Source of the DNA: an uncultured bacterium
GTDB lineage: Bacteria; Patescibacteriota; Minisyncoccia; Phycocordibacterales; PALSA-1337
Reading direction: 5' to 3'
DNA: 44,342 nucleotides
Assembly: GCA_903825415.1 (NCBI GenBank)
Contig: CAIKAN010000090.1
Span: forward strand, 1 to 44,342
Numbering within the stretch: position 1 is the stretch's first letter; every line of letters begins with the position of its first letter. Positions 1 to 9,389 of the stretch are shown here, piece by piece. A program made the position numbers and the translations under genes. The notes under the pieces are model-generated. The model saw only the letters and a list, made by a program, of their open reading frames with translations. It ran no database searches and was not told the origin of the DNA.

Positions 1-114
1 ACTCGTTGGGGTAAGCCTGCAGGCAAGGGCCAGAAGACTCGTACCCCTAAGAAATACTCCAACGTTTTCGTTGTCTCCAGGAGACAGGTGGGCAAGAAGA
101 AGACTATCCTGTAA
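1..114 (+). CDS. rplB: 50S ribosomal protein L2, C-terminal fragment (5' end outside window)
   Basis: Frame 1 reads TRWGKPAGKGQKTRTPKKYSNVFVVSRRQVGKKKTIL*, an L2 C-terminus; followed in order by rpsS/rplV/rpsC. Confidence 0.85.
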   Translation, partial: TRWGKPAGKGQKTRTPKKYSNVFVVSRRQVGKKKTIL

Positions 115-155
115 TCTCGCTTTTATTGTTCTCGATTGCGCGCTAAAATATAGCC

Positions 156-236
156 ATGTTCGATACTTTCATTAAAAAGGTCAAATCCCTTCTTGAACAT
201 TTTGTCTTGTCCATAGTGGGACATAAGCATTACTAA
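156..236 (+). CDS. possible 26-aa small ORF (MFDTFIKKVKSLLEHFVLSIVGHKHY)
   Basis: ATG..TAA between rplB and the next gene; no homology evidence. Confidence 0.2.
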   Translation: MFDTFIKKVKSLLEHFVLSIVGHKHY

Positions 237-302
237 GGTAAGGCGGCTTTTTAGCGCTATACAGCAACGCCTTTTGGTGATTTTGATTCCCCGAATCTAT
301 AT

Positions 303-332
303 TTGACATATAGGCATCTCGTATGCTATAAT
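303..332 (+). promoter_or_regulatory. sigma70-like promoter TTGACA-N18-TATAAT for ORF 428-1891
   Basis: Exact consensus hexamers at 303-308 and 327-332. Confidence 0.8.
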
Positions 333-427
333 CGAGGTTAGCTGGAGGTTCTTTGAAAGATTAGGGACTGACGGCTATACGGATAAAGCTAGTAGGGCCT
401 ATAGGCCCAGAAAGTGAGAGGGTAAAA

Positions 428-1891
428 GTGAAAAGAACAGTTACGGAAACCAGGAAAGCCATCGTCACCAGACAAGTGAGGGTACATAGGAATTTTCACC
501 AAGATGAGGTGGTGGCTTATGCATTAGTCCGCATGTTCGGGGAAGAATATTTCCCTGGAGTGCAAGATGCCACGATCGTGTATTTGGCCGATGATCCCTG
601 TGAGACACAGGATGAGGCAGATAGAAACGGTGATGTCGATCTCGGAATCGGACGCGACCGGCGCTTCAACGAGCACCTATTCGGGTGTGATGAGGAGCGT
701 ATGGACAACGAGTGCTGTGCGACCTTGGTTGCAGGATATCTCGAAGTCGCGGATCTTCCGTATTTATCGCGCCTTCTGACCGAGGTTTTGGCCTGTGATA
801 CTGGCAAGAAGTGCTTGCCGCATCGGCTCGCCGACCTTATCAAAGCTGGTCACCGGCATCATCATGATAACGAGGACGGGACGGTGTTCAACTGGGCACT
901 GACAGCTATATCGGCGGTGATGATCTGTGAAAGAGATCATCCTGAGAAAGCTCCCAGCGAGCTCACTCTCCAGCAGATCTTCGACCAAGTGGGCGAAGAT
1001 CTGTGTGAAGGCAATCCTGATGCTTTTGGAGTGTTGGGACAATACGTCGAGAAGAGCATGGAGCTGAAAGACGAGTGTGTCATTGAGATGGCGCATATCG
1101 TCGAATGCCTCTGCCGGACAGCCGCTCTCAAGGACACCATCGATTGGGTGATGTTTGCTCTCGATCTGCTTCTCAAGGATCAGATCGAATTCCAAAAAGT
1201 TCGAGCCATGATCGCCAAAATCGACCCCATCTCTATCCCGGTCAACTATTGCGGAAGACGTGAGTATGTCAAGCTGGTCGTCTGTCAAACGGACAGTCCG
1301 GCAGCGTCGAAAGCGGCGCGCTCGCTCGGGATGGAAATCGTTCTTGTCCGACAATCTTCCGGCAACTGTCAGATCCTGACAGCGGACAGGTTTCGGGCTA
1401 AAATGGAAAACCTTGTCCGGATGCTCCGTTTTACCGAGACGGAGGAAGGCGATCGATGCAATGCTGATTGGCAAGGTCTTGGCTGCGTCGGAAATCATTA
1501 CCAGGTCGGGAACTGGTACTTTTTCAAGGGAAGATCGATCTTCAACGGGAGTGACACCCATGCGGCTCGTCCTACGAGGACGGCGCTCCGTCACATTGTT
1601 GACATGATCAAACGAGCGTTCTGTTACGATCTCGTAAGAGAGTGGTGCGATGAGCGGGGGATCAGGATGAATGCACAGGAGGTCGTCGAGGTCGAGACTC
1701 ACGACGCCGCTTCTCAAGCCGACGAAGTGACTGTCCCGGAAATCCAAGCTCCTGTCCGAAACTGGCAGGATGCTTTGGCCGAGACATTCGATTTACCCTC
1801 GGTCGCGCAAAAGCGGCCTGATTCAGTTCCAGAGCGCCAAGGCGTAACGAACTGGGGAGATCGTTTTCAGCAAGTCGTCGGGAATACTTGA
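428..1891 (+). CDS. MYG1/DHH-like predicted hydrolase, inserted in the S10 operon
   Basis: 487-aa ORF; N-terminal VHRNFHQDEVVAYAL...DVDLGIGRDRRFNEH resembles the MYG1 HNGxFHxDE / DVG pattern; C-terminal part unassigned. Confidence 0.5.
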   Translation: MKRTVTETRKAIVTRQVRVHRNFHQDEVVAYALVRMFGEEYFPGVQDATIVYLADDPCETQDEADRNGDVDLGIGRDRRFNEHLFGCDEERMDNECCATLVAGYLEVADLPYLSRLLTEVLACDTGKKCLPHRLADLIKAGHRHHHDNEDGTVFNWALTAISAVMICERDHPEKAPSELTLQQIFDQVGEDLCEGNPDAFGVLGQYVEKSMELKDECVIEMAHIVECLCRTAALKDTIDWVMFALDLLLKDQIEFQKVRAMIAKIDPISIPVNYCGRREYVKLVVCQTDSPAASKAARSLGMEIVLVRQSSGNCQILTADRFRAKMENLVRMLRFTETEEGDRCNADWQGLGCVGNHYQVGNWYFFKGRSIFNGSDTHAARPTRTALRHIVDMIKRAFCYDLVREWCDERGIRMNAQEVVEVETHDAASQADEVTVPEIQAPVRNWQDALAETFDLPSVAQKRPDSVPERQGVTNWGDRFQQVVGNT

Positions 1892-1936
1892 TCTGCTAAA
1901 CGGAGCAGTTCAAGCGAAAACAAGTCAATCCGTTCA

Positions 1937-1966
1937 AGGGGGCCCGCCAGTATGGGGGCCCTTTTT
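1937..1966 (+). terminator. rho-independent terminator after ORF 428-1891
   Basis: aagggggccc-gccagtatg-ggggccc followed by TTTTTT. Confidence 0.75.
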
Positions 1967-2017
1967 TCATGGTCAAAAGTGTTTGTTCAAGATTCATGTT
2001 TGAACGGTTTACATGCT

Positions 2018-2121
2018 AGTCGGTGACTGTATCGCCTTATCGCCAAAACGAAAGGGGAAACTACCGCCATAGGTGTCTTGCTAAATTCGGCTTTGGCGAT
2101 AAGGCGATACAGTCACCGACT
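2018..2121. repeat. perfect 30-bp inverted repeat with 44-nt loop
   Basis: agtcggtgactgtatcgccttatcgccaaa (2018-2047) and its exact reverse complement (2092-2121). Confidence 0.95.
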
Positions 2122-2208
2122 CGGGTTCGAAGCTTGATTAATCTCTAGAAAAGAGTATAAATATCATCTGTCTAGCAGGGTGGAGCAGGGAGAAAAACGG
2201 CCTAGCAT

Positions 2209-2237
2209 TTGACTTAAAAATAAGGCTTTGTTAGTAT
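2209..2237 (+). promoter_or_regulatory. promoter TTGACT-N17-TAGTAT upstream of rpsS
   Basis: Hexamers at 2209-2214 and 2232-2237; same hexamers and spacing recur upstream of rpsN (9030-9058). Confidence 0.7.
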
Positions 2238-2303
2238 GCTAGGAAGCTCTATCGAGCTTCTTTTATTCTGCTACTACGCTATTGCGCGATAGACCCAAAA
2301 CAA

Positions 2304-2654
2304 ATGTCACGATCACTCAATAAAGGCCCATACGTGGATGAAAATCTTCTGAAGAAGATCGCCGGCAAGAAGCCGGGCTCTTTGCCTACGATCAAGACTT
2401 GGGCTCGCCGCTCTCAGATCTCCCCGGAAATGGTAGGTTTTACCTTTGGAGTCCATAACGGCAAGATACATATCGACGTATTCGTCACCGAAGACATGGT
2501 AGGACATCGTCTCGGTGAATTTTCTTCTTCACGCAAATTCACTCGTCATGGAGGCAAGATGCAGAAAGAGATCGAAATGAAAGCCAAGGAAGCCGAGATG
2601 ACTGCTGCCAAGTCCGCCAAGGAAGCTGCTACTACCGTGGCTGCCAAGAAATAA
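2304..2654 (+). CDS. rpsS: 30S ribosomal protein S19
   Basis: [19 protein letters not shown]...; operon context. Confidence 0.97.
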   Translation: MSRSLNKGPYVDENLLKKIAGKKPGSLPTIKTWARRSQISPEMVGFTFGVHNGKIHIDVFVTEDMVGHRLGEFSSSRKFTRHGGKMQKEIEMKAKEAEMTAAKSAKEAATTVAAKK

Positions 2655-2664
2655 TCATACTCAT

Positions 2665-3027
2665 ATGATCAACGCTTCCCTCAAAAATTACCGAATATCG
2701 CCTCGCAAGGTCCGCGTTGTCGCTGATATGATCCGTGGCAAGAATGTACTGGATGCCAAGAACATCCTCGATAATGCCGATATGAAAGCTAGACATCCTA
2801 TCCATACCCTCCTTGATTCTGCTATCGCCAATGCCGTCAATAATGCCAAGCTCGACAAAGACCTTCTTTTTGTAAAAGAGATCCGCGTCGATCAGGGATT
2901 CATTTTGAAGAGGAGCATGCCTGTATCGCATGGTTCTGCTCATCCTATCAAGAAGAGGACGAGTCATGTTCTTATTACCTTAGCGCCGGTGGTGGTTAGC
3001 AAGAAGGGAAAGTCAATAAAAAAATAG
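2665..3027 (+). CDS. rplV: 50S ribosomal protein L22
   Basis: ISPRKVRVVADMIRGKN...; operon context. Confidence 0.96.
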   Translation: MINASLKNYRISPRKVRVVADMIRGKNVLDAKNILDNADMKARHPIHTLLDSAIANAVNNAKLDKDLLFVKEIRVDQGFILKRSMPVSHGSAHPIKKRTSHVLITLAPVVVSKKGKSIKK

Positions 3028-3030
3028 TAA

Positions 3031-3147
3031 CTCAAAAGTCAAAACGCAAAATGCAAAACTTAAACTCAAAACTCAAAAGTAACGCGATCTACGAAGTTTC
3101 GAACTTTGAGCTTAAGTTTTGCATTTTGAATTTTGAGTTTTGCATTT
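3031..3147. repeat. intergenic inverted repeat of 'ACTCAAAA/GCAAAAT' words
   Basis: 5' arm ctcaaaagtcaaaacgcaaaatgcaaaacttaaactcaaaa...; 3' arm actttgagcttaagttttgcattttgaattttgagttttgcattt. Confidence 0.85.
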
Positions 3148-3153
3148 AATACT

Positions 3154-3825
3154 ATGTCACACACCGTACATCCATATTCACACAGACTTGGGATCATCCG
3201 CGACTGGAAGAGCCGCTGGTTTGGCATGGACAAAGTTTATAGAGACGCTTTGAGGGGGGATATAGTCATTCGCGAGTATCTCCAGAAGGAACTCCGATCG
3301 TTCTATGTGGGCGGAGTCGATATAGAGAGGACGCAGAAGGCTTGGAGAGTGATCGTCAAGACATCTCGCCCTGGTATGATCATCGGCAAGTCTGGCGACG
3401 GCATAGTCAAGCTCCGCGCCAAGATCCTCGCACTGCTCCACAAGCACAAGGTCAATCTGGGAGAGCAGGAGCTCAAGCTCGATATAGAAGAAGTCCGCAA
3501 TCCTGAAGCCAATGCCGCTATCACTGCTATGATGATCGCAGAATCACTCGAGAAGCGCTTGCCTTTCCGTCGCGTCATGAAGCAGACGATCGAGAAAGTC
3601 ATGGCTCACAAGGAAGTCCTGGGTATCCGCATCCGTCTCGGTGGCCGTTTGGGAGGAGCGGAGATCGCCCGCACAGAAGAGCTCAAGAAAGGCCGTATTC
3701 CTCTGCAGACTTTGCGTGCGGATATCGATTTCATCAGGGAGAAAGCTCATATGACCTACGGAGATATCGGCATCAAGGTGTGGATCTATAAGGGCGATAT
3801 CTTCAAGAAGGATCAGGTTAAATAA
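3154..3825 (+). CDS. rpsC: 30S ribosomal protein S3
   Basis: MSHTVHPYSHRLGIIRDWKSRW... KH-domain S3; ATG at 3154 preferred over ORF start 3133. Confidence 0.96.
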   Translation: MSHTVHPYSHRLGIIRDWKSRWFGMDKVYRDALRGDIVIREYLQKELRSFYVGGVDIERTQKAWRVIVKTSRPGMIIGKSGDGIVKLRAKILALLHKHKVNLGEQELKLDIEEVRNPEANAAITAMMIAESLEKRLPFRRVMKQTIEKVMAHKEVLGIRIRLGGRLGGAEIARTEELKKGRIPLQTLRADIDFIREKAHMTYGDIGIKVWIYKGDIFKKDQVK

Positions 3826-3834
3826 ACTACTACC

Positions 3835-4260
3835 ATGTTATTCCCCAAGAAAGTAAAGCATCGAAAATGTTTCACCAAGCGCAAGAATCCCGTGAAGGAG
3901 GCTGCCAAGAATGAGACCCGCGGAGTAGATTTGGCTTTCGGCTCATTCGGCCTCAAGGCCATGAAGTATGCCCGCGTCACTTCCAATCAGATAGAATCCG
4001 CTCGTAAGGTCATGACCCGCTACGCTACCAAGTCTGGCAAAGTCTGGATCCGCGTCTTCCCTGATATGCCTTTCACGCAGAAGCCGGCCGAGGTCAAGAT
4101 GGGAAAGGGCAAGGGCGATCCTCAGGGCTATGTTGCCGAGGTCAAGCCTGGACGCATACTCTTTGAGATCGACGGTATCGAAGCTACTGTCGCCAATGAA
4201 GCTTTGCGCAAGGCTGGGACCAAGCTCCCCATGAAGACGAGGATAGTCAGCCGCATTTAA
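3835..4260 (+). CDS. rplP: 50S ribosomal protein L16
   Basis: [13 protein letters not shown]... L16 signature. Confidence 0.96.
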   Translation: MLFPKKVKHRKCFTKRKNPVKEAAKNETRGVDLAFGSFGLKAMKYARVTSNQIESARKVMTRYATKSGKVWIRVFPDMPFTQKPAEVKMGKGKGDPQGYVAEVKPGRILFEIDGIEATVANEALRKAGTKLPMKTRIVSRI

Positions 4261-4283
4261 TGAAAGAATATATACCTACCACT

Positions 4284-4475
4284 ATGAAAATGAATGATTT
4301 TGCAAATAAAACTATCGCCGATCTGGCCAAGATGCTTGGGGAGAAGCGCGAGGCTTTGCGAGTCTTCCGCTTCGGAGCGGCTGGTTCAAAGTCCAAGAAT
4401 GTCAAAGAGGGCAGGATGATCAACAAAGACATCGCTAGGATAATGACAGCCATGACTGCCTTATCTGCGAAGTAG
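4284..4475 (+). CDS. rpmC: 50S ribosomal protein L29
   Basis: MKMNDFANKTIADLAKMLGEKREALRVFRFGAAGSKSKNVKEGRMINKDIARIMTAM; operon position. Confidence 0.88.
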   Translation: MKMNDFANKTIADLAKMLGEKREALRVFRFGAAGSKSKNVKEGRMINKDIARIMTAMTALSAK

Positions 4476-4523
4476 AGGACTTTCTGGACAAATTCATGGA
4501 ACTAAAGTAATATCACCAACCAC

Positions 4524-4784
4524 ATGGCAAACACAGCAACAATCAAGACAAAGACCGTCAATCACCAGACATTCAATGGTATTGTGACGTCTGACAAGAT
4601 GAAGGACACAGCTGTCGTCTTGGTCGAGCGCTACGTGAAGCACAAGAAATATCAGAAATTCATGAAGCTTAAGACAAAGCTCATGGCTCAAGATACAGGC
4701 AATACCAAGAAGATCGGCGACAAGGCTACCATAGAGGGTTGCAGGCCGATATCCAAGAATAAAGCCTTTAAGGTCATCGCATAA
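4524..4784 (+). CDS. rpsQ: 30S ribosomal protein S17
   Basis: FNGIVTSDKMKDTAVVLVERYVKHKKYQKFMK. Confidence 0.95.
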   Translation: MANTATIKTKTVNHQTFNGIVTSDKMKDTAVVLVERYVKHKKYQKFMKLKTKLMAQDTGNTKKIGDKATIEGCRPISKNKAFKVIA

Positions 4785-4791
4785 CGCGAAG

Positions 4792-4922
4792 AATTTCAAA
4801 ATCCAAAGCTCAAATGTCAAATCAAATCCAAAATCCAAATATCAAATTAAACCGATTGTCTGGGTTTTGTCATTTGGGCTTTGGATTTGATTTGACATTT
4901 GGATTTTGGGCTTTGAAATTTT
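4792..4922. repeat. intergenic inverted repeat of 'CAAAATCCAAA' words
   Basis: aatttcaaaatccaaagctcaaatgtcaaatcaaatcc... mirrored by ...ggatttgatttgacatttggattttgggctttgaaatt. Confidence 0.9.
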
Positions 4923-4929
4923 AACTACT

Positions 4930-5301
4930 ATGATACAACCACGAACAATCGTAACCATCGCAGATAATTCCGGAGCCAAGGTCGGACGCATCTTCAAGGT
5001 GCTCGGAGCGACCAGGAAGCGCTATGCTGAGCTTGGCGATATCGTCGTCCTTTCAGTACAGAAGGCTGAGCCTCGTAAAGCGGTCAAGAAGAAAGATGTC
5101 TTACAAGCCGTAGTCGTGCGCCAGAGGAAGCCGACCAGGAGGAAGGATGGTTCATATGTGCGTTTTGACGAGAATGCCGTGGTTATTATAGAAAAGGGCA
5201 AGAAAGAGCCGATTGCCGGACGCATATTCGGGCCTATACCTCGCGAGATCGCCGAGAGAGGATTCAAGACTATCGCCTCGAGAGCGGCGGAGATCGTATA
5301 A
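4930..5301 (+). CDS. rplN: 50S ribosomal protein L14
   Basis: MIQPRTIVTIADNSGAKVGRIFKVLG. Confidence 0.97.
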   Translation: MIQPRTIVTIADNSGAKVGRIFKVLGATRKRYAELGDIVVLSVQKAEPRKAVKKKDVLQAVVVRQRKPTRRKDGSYVRFDENAVVIIEKGKKEPIAGRIFGPIPREIAERGFKTIASRAAEIV

Positions 5302-5314
5302 TTTCAATACTGAC

Positions 5315-5581
5315 ATGAATATAAAAAAGGGAGACATAGTCAAGATAATCGCAGGCGATGACAAAGGCAAGAAAGCCAAGGTCATCAAGGCTTTTCCTGG
5401 TGAAGATAAGATCCTCGTCGAGGGGGTCAATGTCGTCAAGCATCATGAGCGCCCACGCCAGCAGGGTGCCAAGGGGCAGATAGTGGACAAGGCTATGCCC
5501 ATCCATATCTCCAATGTCGTCAAGGCCGATGAAGCAGTCGCCGCTCCCAAGAAGGCCAAGAAGGCAGCAGTCAAAAAATAA
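5315..5581 (+). CDS. rplX: 50S ribosomal protein L24
   Basis: MNIKKGDIVKIIAGDDKGKKAKVIKAFPGEDKILVEGVNVVKHH (KOW). Confidence 0.95.
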   Translation: MNIKKGDIVKIIAGDDKGKKAKVIKAFPGEDKILVEGVNVVKHHERPRQQGAKGQIVDKAMPIHISNVVKADEAVAAPKKAKKAAVKK

Positions 5582-5596
5582 GATCGAAATACTATC

Positions 5597-6154
5597 ATGA
5601 CCCATAAAACCGTATCAGAACTGAATAAAGATTCATTCAAGGCTCTCAAAGAAAAGCTGGGACTAAAGAATGCCATGCAAGCGCCTCATCTCAATAAGAT
5701 CGTCATCTCTACCGGTTTCGGATCGGTCAAAGACAAGAAGAAGATCGAGCTGATCAATGATCGCCTGATGAAGATCACCGGGCAGAAGCCTGCGGTCCGT
5801 GTAGCCAAGAAGGCTATCGCTACATTCAAGACCCGCACCGGAGATCCTTTGGCATATCAGATCACTCTTCGCGGCAAGAGGATGACAGATTTCCTCGATC
5901 GTCTCATCCATGTCGCTCTTCCTCGCACCAAAGACTTCCGCGGCCTCACTCGCACCGCTATCGACAATATGGGCAACTATACTTTGGGCATCAAGGAGCA
6001 TACTATCTTCCCAGAGACTGCTGATGAGGACCTCAAGGACGTCTTCGGTATGGGCATCACCATCGTCACCACTTCAAATGACAAGAAAGTCACTGCCGCA
6101 TTTCTCGAGCATATTGGCATGCCTATGAAGAGGGAGGAGGAAGGGAAGAAATAG
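5597..6154 (+). CDS. rplE: 50S ribosomal protein L5
   Basis: NKIVISTGFGSV...RGKRMTDFLDRLIHVALPRTKDFRGL. Confidence 0.97.
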   Translation: MTHKTVSELNKDSFKALKEKLGLKNAMQAPHLNKIVISTGFGSVKDKKKIELINDRLMKITGQKPAVRVAKKAIATFKTRTGDPLAYQITLRGKRMTDFLDRLIHVALPRTKDFRGLTRTAIDNMGNYTLGIKEHTIFPETADEDLKDVFGMGITIVTTSNDKKVTAAFLEHIGMPMKREEEGKK

Positions 6155-6175
6155 TCTTTTGATTATATTCTGGAA

Positions 6176-6202
6176 AACAACCCGCTGTAGAGGCGGGTTG
6201 TT
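6176..6202. terminator. hairpin/terminator after rplE
   Basis: aacaacccgc...gcgggttgtt; no strong T-tract. Confidence 0.5.
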
Positions 6203-6762
6203 CTACAAATAAATAGGGTGGCGAAGTACAGACTCCGCCACCCGTAACCAAATTGCCAACTGAGATTTTGCGCACCTCTTCTTCTAGGGTGTCGGCTTAC
6301 CCACCAAGTCTATTATCAAGCCTTGGTCTATCGTTTTCCTCGTTTTTATCCTACTAGTCTCTCTTGAAACACTTGAACCTTCAACGGAACTGCCTTTCAT
6401 CTCCGTGTCACGGCACCACCATTTGTTGCCAAGCTGGTTCATTCGCTAGCTCACAGGTAAGGGAGCGGAGCGTCTCTCGATACTACATTCGGCCGAGGAT
6501 GCTGGATATACCTTTTATGGGGAACGATAGTCATTCCCATTCCAAAGAACTATTGTTGACAGACGGGGGCCGGTGAAGTTTATGCCCCCTAGTTTCTCTG
6601 GCTGTTCTTGCGAACAGAAGGCATCTCTAGATAACATCACCTACCCGTTCTTGGTGGATGGTCGGGTCTTTGTCATGAGACCTTCCTTTCTACCGCTCAC
6701 TCGAACGGCTTTCACAATGTATCACATCGGCGTTATTTGTACCATTAACCGCTTTCTTCCTC

Positions 6763-6768
6763 TATAAT
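6763..6768 (+). promoter_or_regulatory. -10 element TATAAT, 6 nt upstream of the helicase ATG (leaderless)
   Basis: TATAAT 6763-6768, ATG 6775; -35 weak. Confidence 0.6.
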
Positions 6769-6774
6769 ACCCCC

Positions 6775-8601
6775 ATGACTCAAAAGGAAGCTTTGGACAT
6801 CATGAAGACGGGGGCGAATGTGTTCCTGACGGGAGCGGCGGGAAGCGGCAAGACATACGTGCTGCGCGAATATTTGAAGTGCCTGCGGGAAAGAGACATA
6901 CCCGTCGGAATAACAGCTTCTACAGGCATTGCCGCCACTCACATGGGTGGTGTGACTATACATTCATGGGCGGGAATAGGCATCAACGATTCATTAACGA
7001 AACAGGAGATAGAGGAGATCGCCGAGAAAGATTATGTCCGCAGGAAGGTGGCCGCCGCCAAGGTCCTGATAATCGACGAGATCTCCATGCTCCATCATTT
7101 CCGTCTGGATCTTATCAACCGAGTCTTAAAGAAGATCAGAAATTCGCAAGCTCCTTTTGGCGGTTTGCAGATCATCGTCTGCGGAGATTTCTTCCAGCTT
7201 CCTCCAGTGGCAAGAATGGGTGAGCCTGACGCGCAGTTCGCATACCATTCAGAGGCTTGGAAGGAGGCACAATTCAAGGTCTGTTATTTGGAAGAACAGC
7301 ATCGCCAGAATGACCCTCATTATTTGAAGATCTTGAATGAAGTGCGCGCCGACAAAGTGTCTGCCGAAACGATCAACATGTTGCGGTCTCGATTTGTTTC
7401 ACAAGTTCCGGAAGAGATCGATGGTCAGGAGATAGAGAGCAGCTTTGAAGAGGAGACTATTCTGTTGGATGATGGCTTGAATGCTGAACTGAATGAATCG
7501 TTCCAGGCTTCACAAGAAGCGGGGATGGTCGAAACATCTTCTTCGAAGGTAAGGCCGGCTGTAGGTTCGACGAGGCTCTATTCTCACAACATGAACGTCG
7601 ATTCCGAGAATGATCGCGAGCTCGGAAAAGTTTCAGGGACGATGCTCGAATACACCATGAATTGCAGCGGTAATCGTAAGCTCGTTGAGACCTTGAAGAA
7701 GAGCTGCTTGGCTCCGGAAGTTTTGCGATTAAAAAAAGGCGCTCGGGTGATGTTCGTGAAGAATAATTATGAGCTTGGATATGCCAATGGCACTCTTGGA
7801 ATAGTAGAAGATTGCGGATACGAAACGATTACAGTTCGTACTTCGAGGGGGATGGTCAATGCGATCAGGGAAGTATGGATGATAGAAGAGAATGGCAAGG
7901 TTTTGGCGGAGCTTGAACAGTACCCATTAAGGCTGGCTTGGGCTATCACTATTCACAAGAGCCAAGGCATGTCACTGGACGCTGCCCACATTGATCTATC
8001 TAGAACATTCGAAAAGGGTATGGGCTATGTGGCTCTTTCTCGCGTGCGGTCTTTGGCGGGTCTTTCTTTGGTAGGTTTGAATCGGACCGCTCTTGAAGTC
8101 CACGGCGAAGCCTTACAATATAACCGTCACTTCCGTGAATTGTCCGCCAAGCAAGGCGCTGAGTTCTCGGTCCTTTCAGGCGATGAATTGAAGAGAAAGC
8201 AAAACGCATTTTTGGGTCCAGATCCATCAGAAGAGGAGAAGGCTGTGAATTCGAAGCGGGGGAAGAAGATGAAGACGCCAAAGGCGAAGAAGATTCCTAC
8301 TATCGATCAGACCAAAGAGCTATTCGATTCAGGCATGTCTCTCCGAGAAGTGGCGGCCAAGAGGGGGCTTGAAGTCGATACGATCATCAATCACATCGAT
8401 CAGATAAAGGAAAAGGATCCAAAATGGGATATCTCTTTTTTGAAAGACCTCATTCCTGTGACTAAATTCAAGAAGATAGCCATGGCTTTTCATAAAGTCG
8501 GAGTCAAAGAGGGAGGTTTGAGGCCCTTGGGGCCGGTGAAGGGGATACTCGGCGGGGCGTATTCTTATACGGAGTTGAAGATCGTGAGGATGTTTTTGTA
8601 A
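6775..8601 (+). CDS. PIF1-family DNA helicase with C-terminal HTH domain
   Basis: Walker A FLTGAAGSGKTYVLR, DEISM, GDFFQLPPV, AWAITIHKSQGMSLD, GYVALSRVRS; C-terminal SLREVAAKRGLEVDTIINHI HTH_40-like. Confidence 0.92.
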   Translation: MTQKEALDIMKTGANVFLTGAAGSGKTYVLREYLKCLRERDIPVGITASTGIAATHMGGVTIHSWAGIGINDSLTKQEIEEIAEKDYVRRKVAAAKVLIIDEISMLHHFRLDLINRVLKKIRNSQAPFGGLQIIVCGDFFQLPPVARMGEPDAQFAYHSEAWKEAQFKVCYLEEQHRQNDPHYLKILNEVRADKVSAETINMLRSRFVSQVPEEIDGQEIESSFEEETILLDDGLNAELNESFQASQEAGMVETSSSKVRPAVGSTRLYSHNMNVDSENDRELGKVSGTMLEYTMNCSGNRKLVETLKKSCLAPEVLRLKKGARVMFVKNNYELGYANGTLGIVEDCGYETITVRTSRGMVNAIREVWMIEENGKVLAELEQYPLRLAWAITIHKSQGMSLDAAHIDLSRTFEKGMGYVALSRVRSLAGLSLVGLNRTALEVHGEALQYNRHFRELSAKQGAEFSVLSGDELKRKQNAFLGPDPSEEEKAVNSKRGKKMKTPKAKKIPTIDQTKELFDSGMSLREVAAKRGLEVDTIINHIDQIKEKDPKWDISFLKDLIPVTKFKKIAMAFHKVGVKEGGLRPLGPVKGILGGAYSYTELKIVRMFL

Positions 8602-8616
8602 AAAATTAAAAATCCT

Positions 8617-8973
8617 ATGAAGAAATTAACATCAGAAGAAAAAAGAGTGATTATAGGTAAGGGCACAGAGGCGCCGTTTACTGGTGAGTATGTGAATAAC
8701 AAAGAAACGGGTGTTTATGTCTGCAGACAATGCGAGGCGCCATTGTATGATTCAAAAGACAAATTTGAGCACGATTGCGGATGGCCATCTTTTGACGATG
8801 AAATACCAGGTTCTGTTCATAAGAGTTTGGACGCTGATGGACAGCGCGTGGAAATAACTTGTGCAAAGTGTGGCGGGCATTTGGGACATTTGTTTGTCGG
8901 AGAGCATTTAACAGACAAAAATACTAGATATTGTGTCAATTCGATTTCCATGAAATTTATTCCTGGAAAATAG
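8617..8973 (+). CDS. msrB: peptide-methionine (R)-S-oxide reductase
   Basis: SelR domain: [35 protein letters not shown]. Confidence 0.93.
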   Translation: MKKLTSEEKRVIIGKGTEAPFTGEYVNNKETGVYVCRQCEAPLYDSKDKFEHDCGWPSFDDEIPGSVHKSLDADGQRVEITCAKCGGHLGHLFVGEHLTDKNTRYCVNSISMKFIPGK

Positions 8974-9029
8974 TTGTAAAATTGAGATTATCGAAATTAT
9001 ATAAATATAGGTCTAGCCTCTGGAGGCCA

Positions 9030-9058
9030 TTGACTCCCACCGCGCCATTTGCTAGTAT
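9030..9058 (+). promoter_or_regulatory. promoter TTGACT-N17-TAGTAT upstream of rpsN
   Basis: Hexamers 9030-9035 and 9053-9058; match the rpsS promoter, including a TTTGYTAGTATNCTA context. Confidence 0.7.
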
Positions 9059-9182
9059 CCTAATACCTCCGATAACGATGATTTAGCGAGGAAATGATTG
9101 GAAGCAGGTTCGCCACAGAGCGAAAAGCTAACCAATCTCCTTTTCTTTGTTAAGATCGATCGTTCTTGCAGGCATCAAATTC

Positions 9183-9368
9183 ATGGCAACACAAGCAGTC
9201 ATAGCCAGATCCAAGAAAAAGCCGAAATTCGCTTCGCGCGTAGTCAGGCGTTGTTTCCGCTGTGGAAGGAAGCATGGCTATATGAGGGATTTCGATCTCT
9301 GCCGCATCTGTTTCCGCGAATTCGCCAATGAAGGCATGATCCCTGGCATCAAGAAATCATCGTGGTAA
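9183..9368 (+). CDS. rpsN: 30S ribosomal protein S14, zinc type
   Basis: CFRCGRKHGYMRDFDLCRICFREFANEGMIPGIKKSSW. Confidence 0.96.
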   Translation: MATQAVIARSKKKPKFASRVVRRCFRCGRKHGYMRDFDLCRICFREFANEGMIPGIKKSSW

Positions 9369-9389
9369 TGCATATTATATTTTCATAAC

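Noticed and set aside
764-1747. 327-aa minus-strand ORF
   Set aside because: Antisense to the better-supported 428-1891 gene with promoter and terminator; composition looks like a shadow ORF.
6204-6762. Definite rnpB (RNase P RNA) call
   Set aside because: Could not find the conserved GAGGAAAGUCC and ACAGAA cores on either strand; left as an unidentified structured region.
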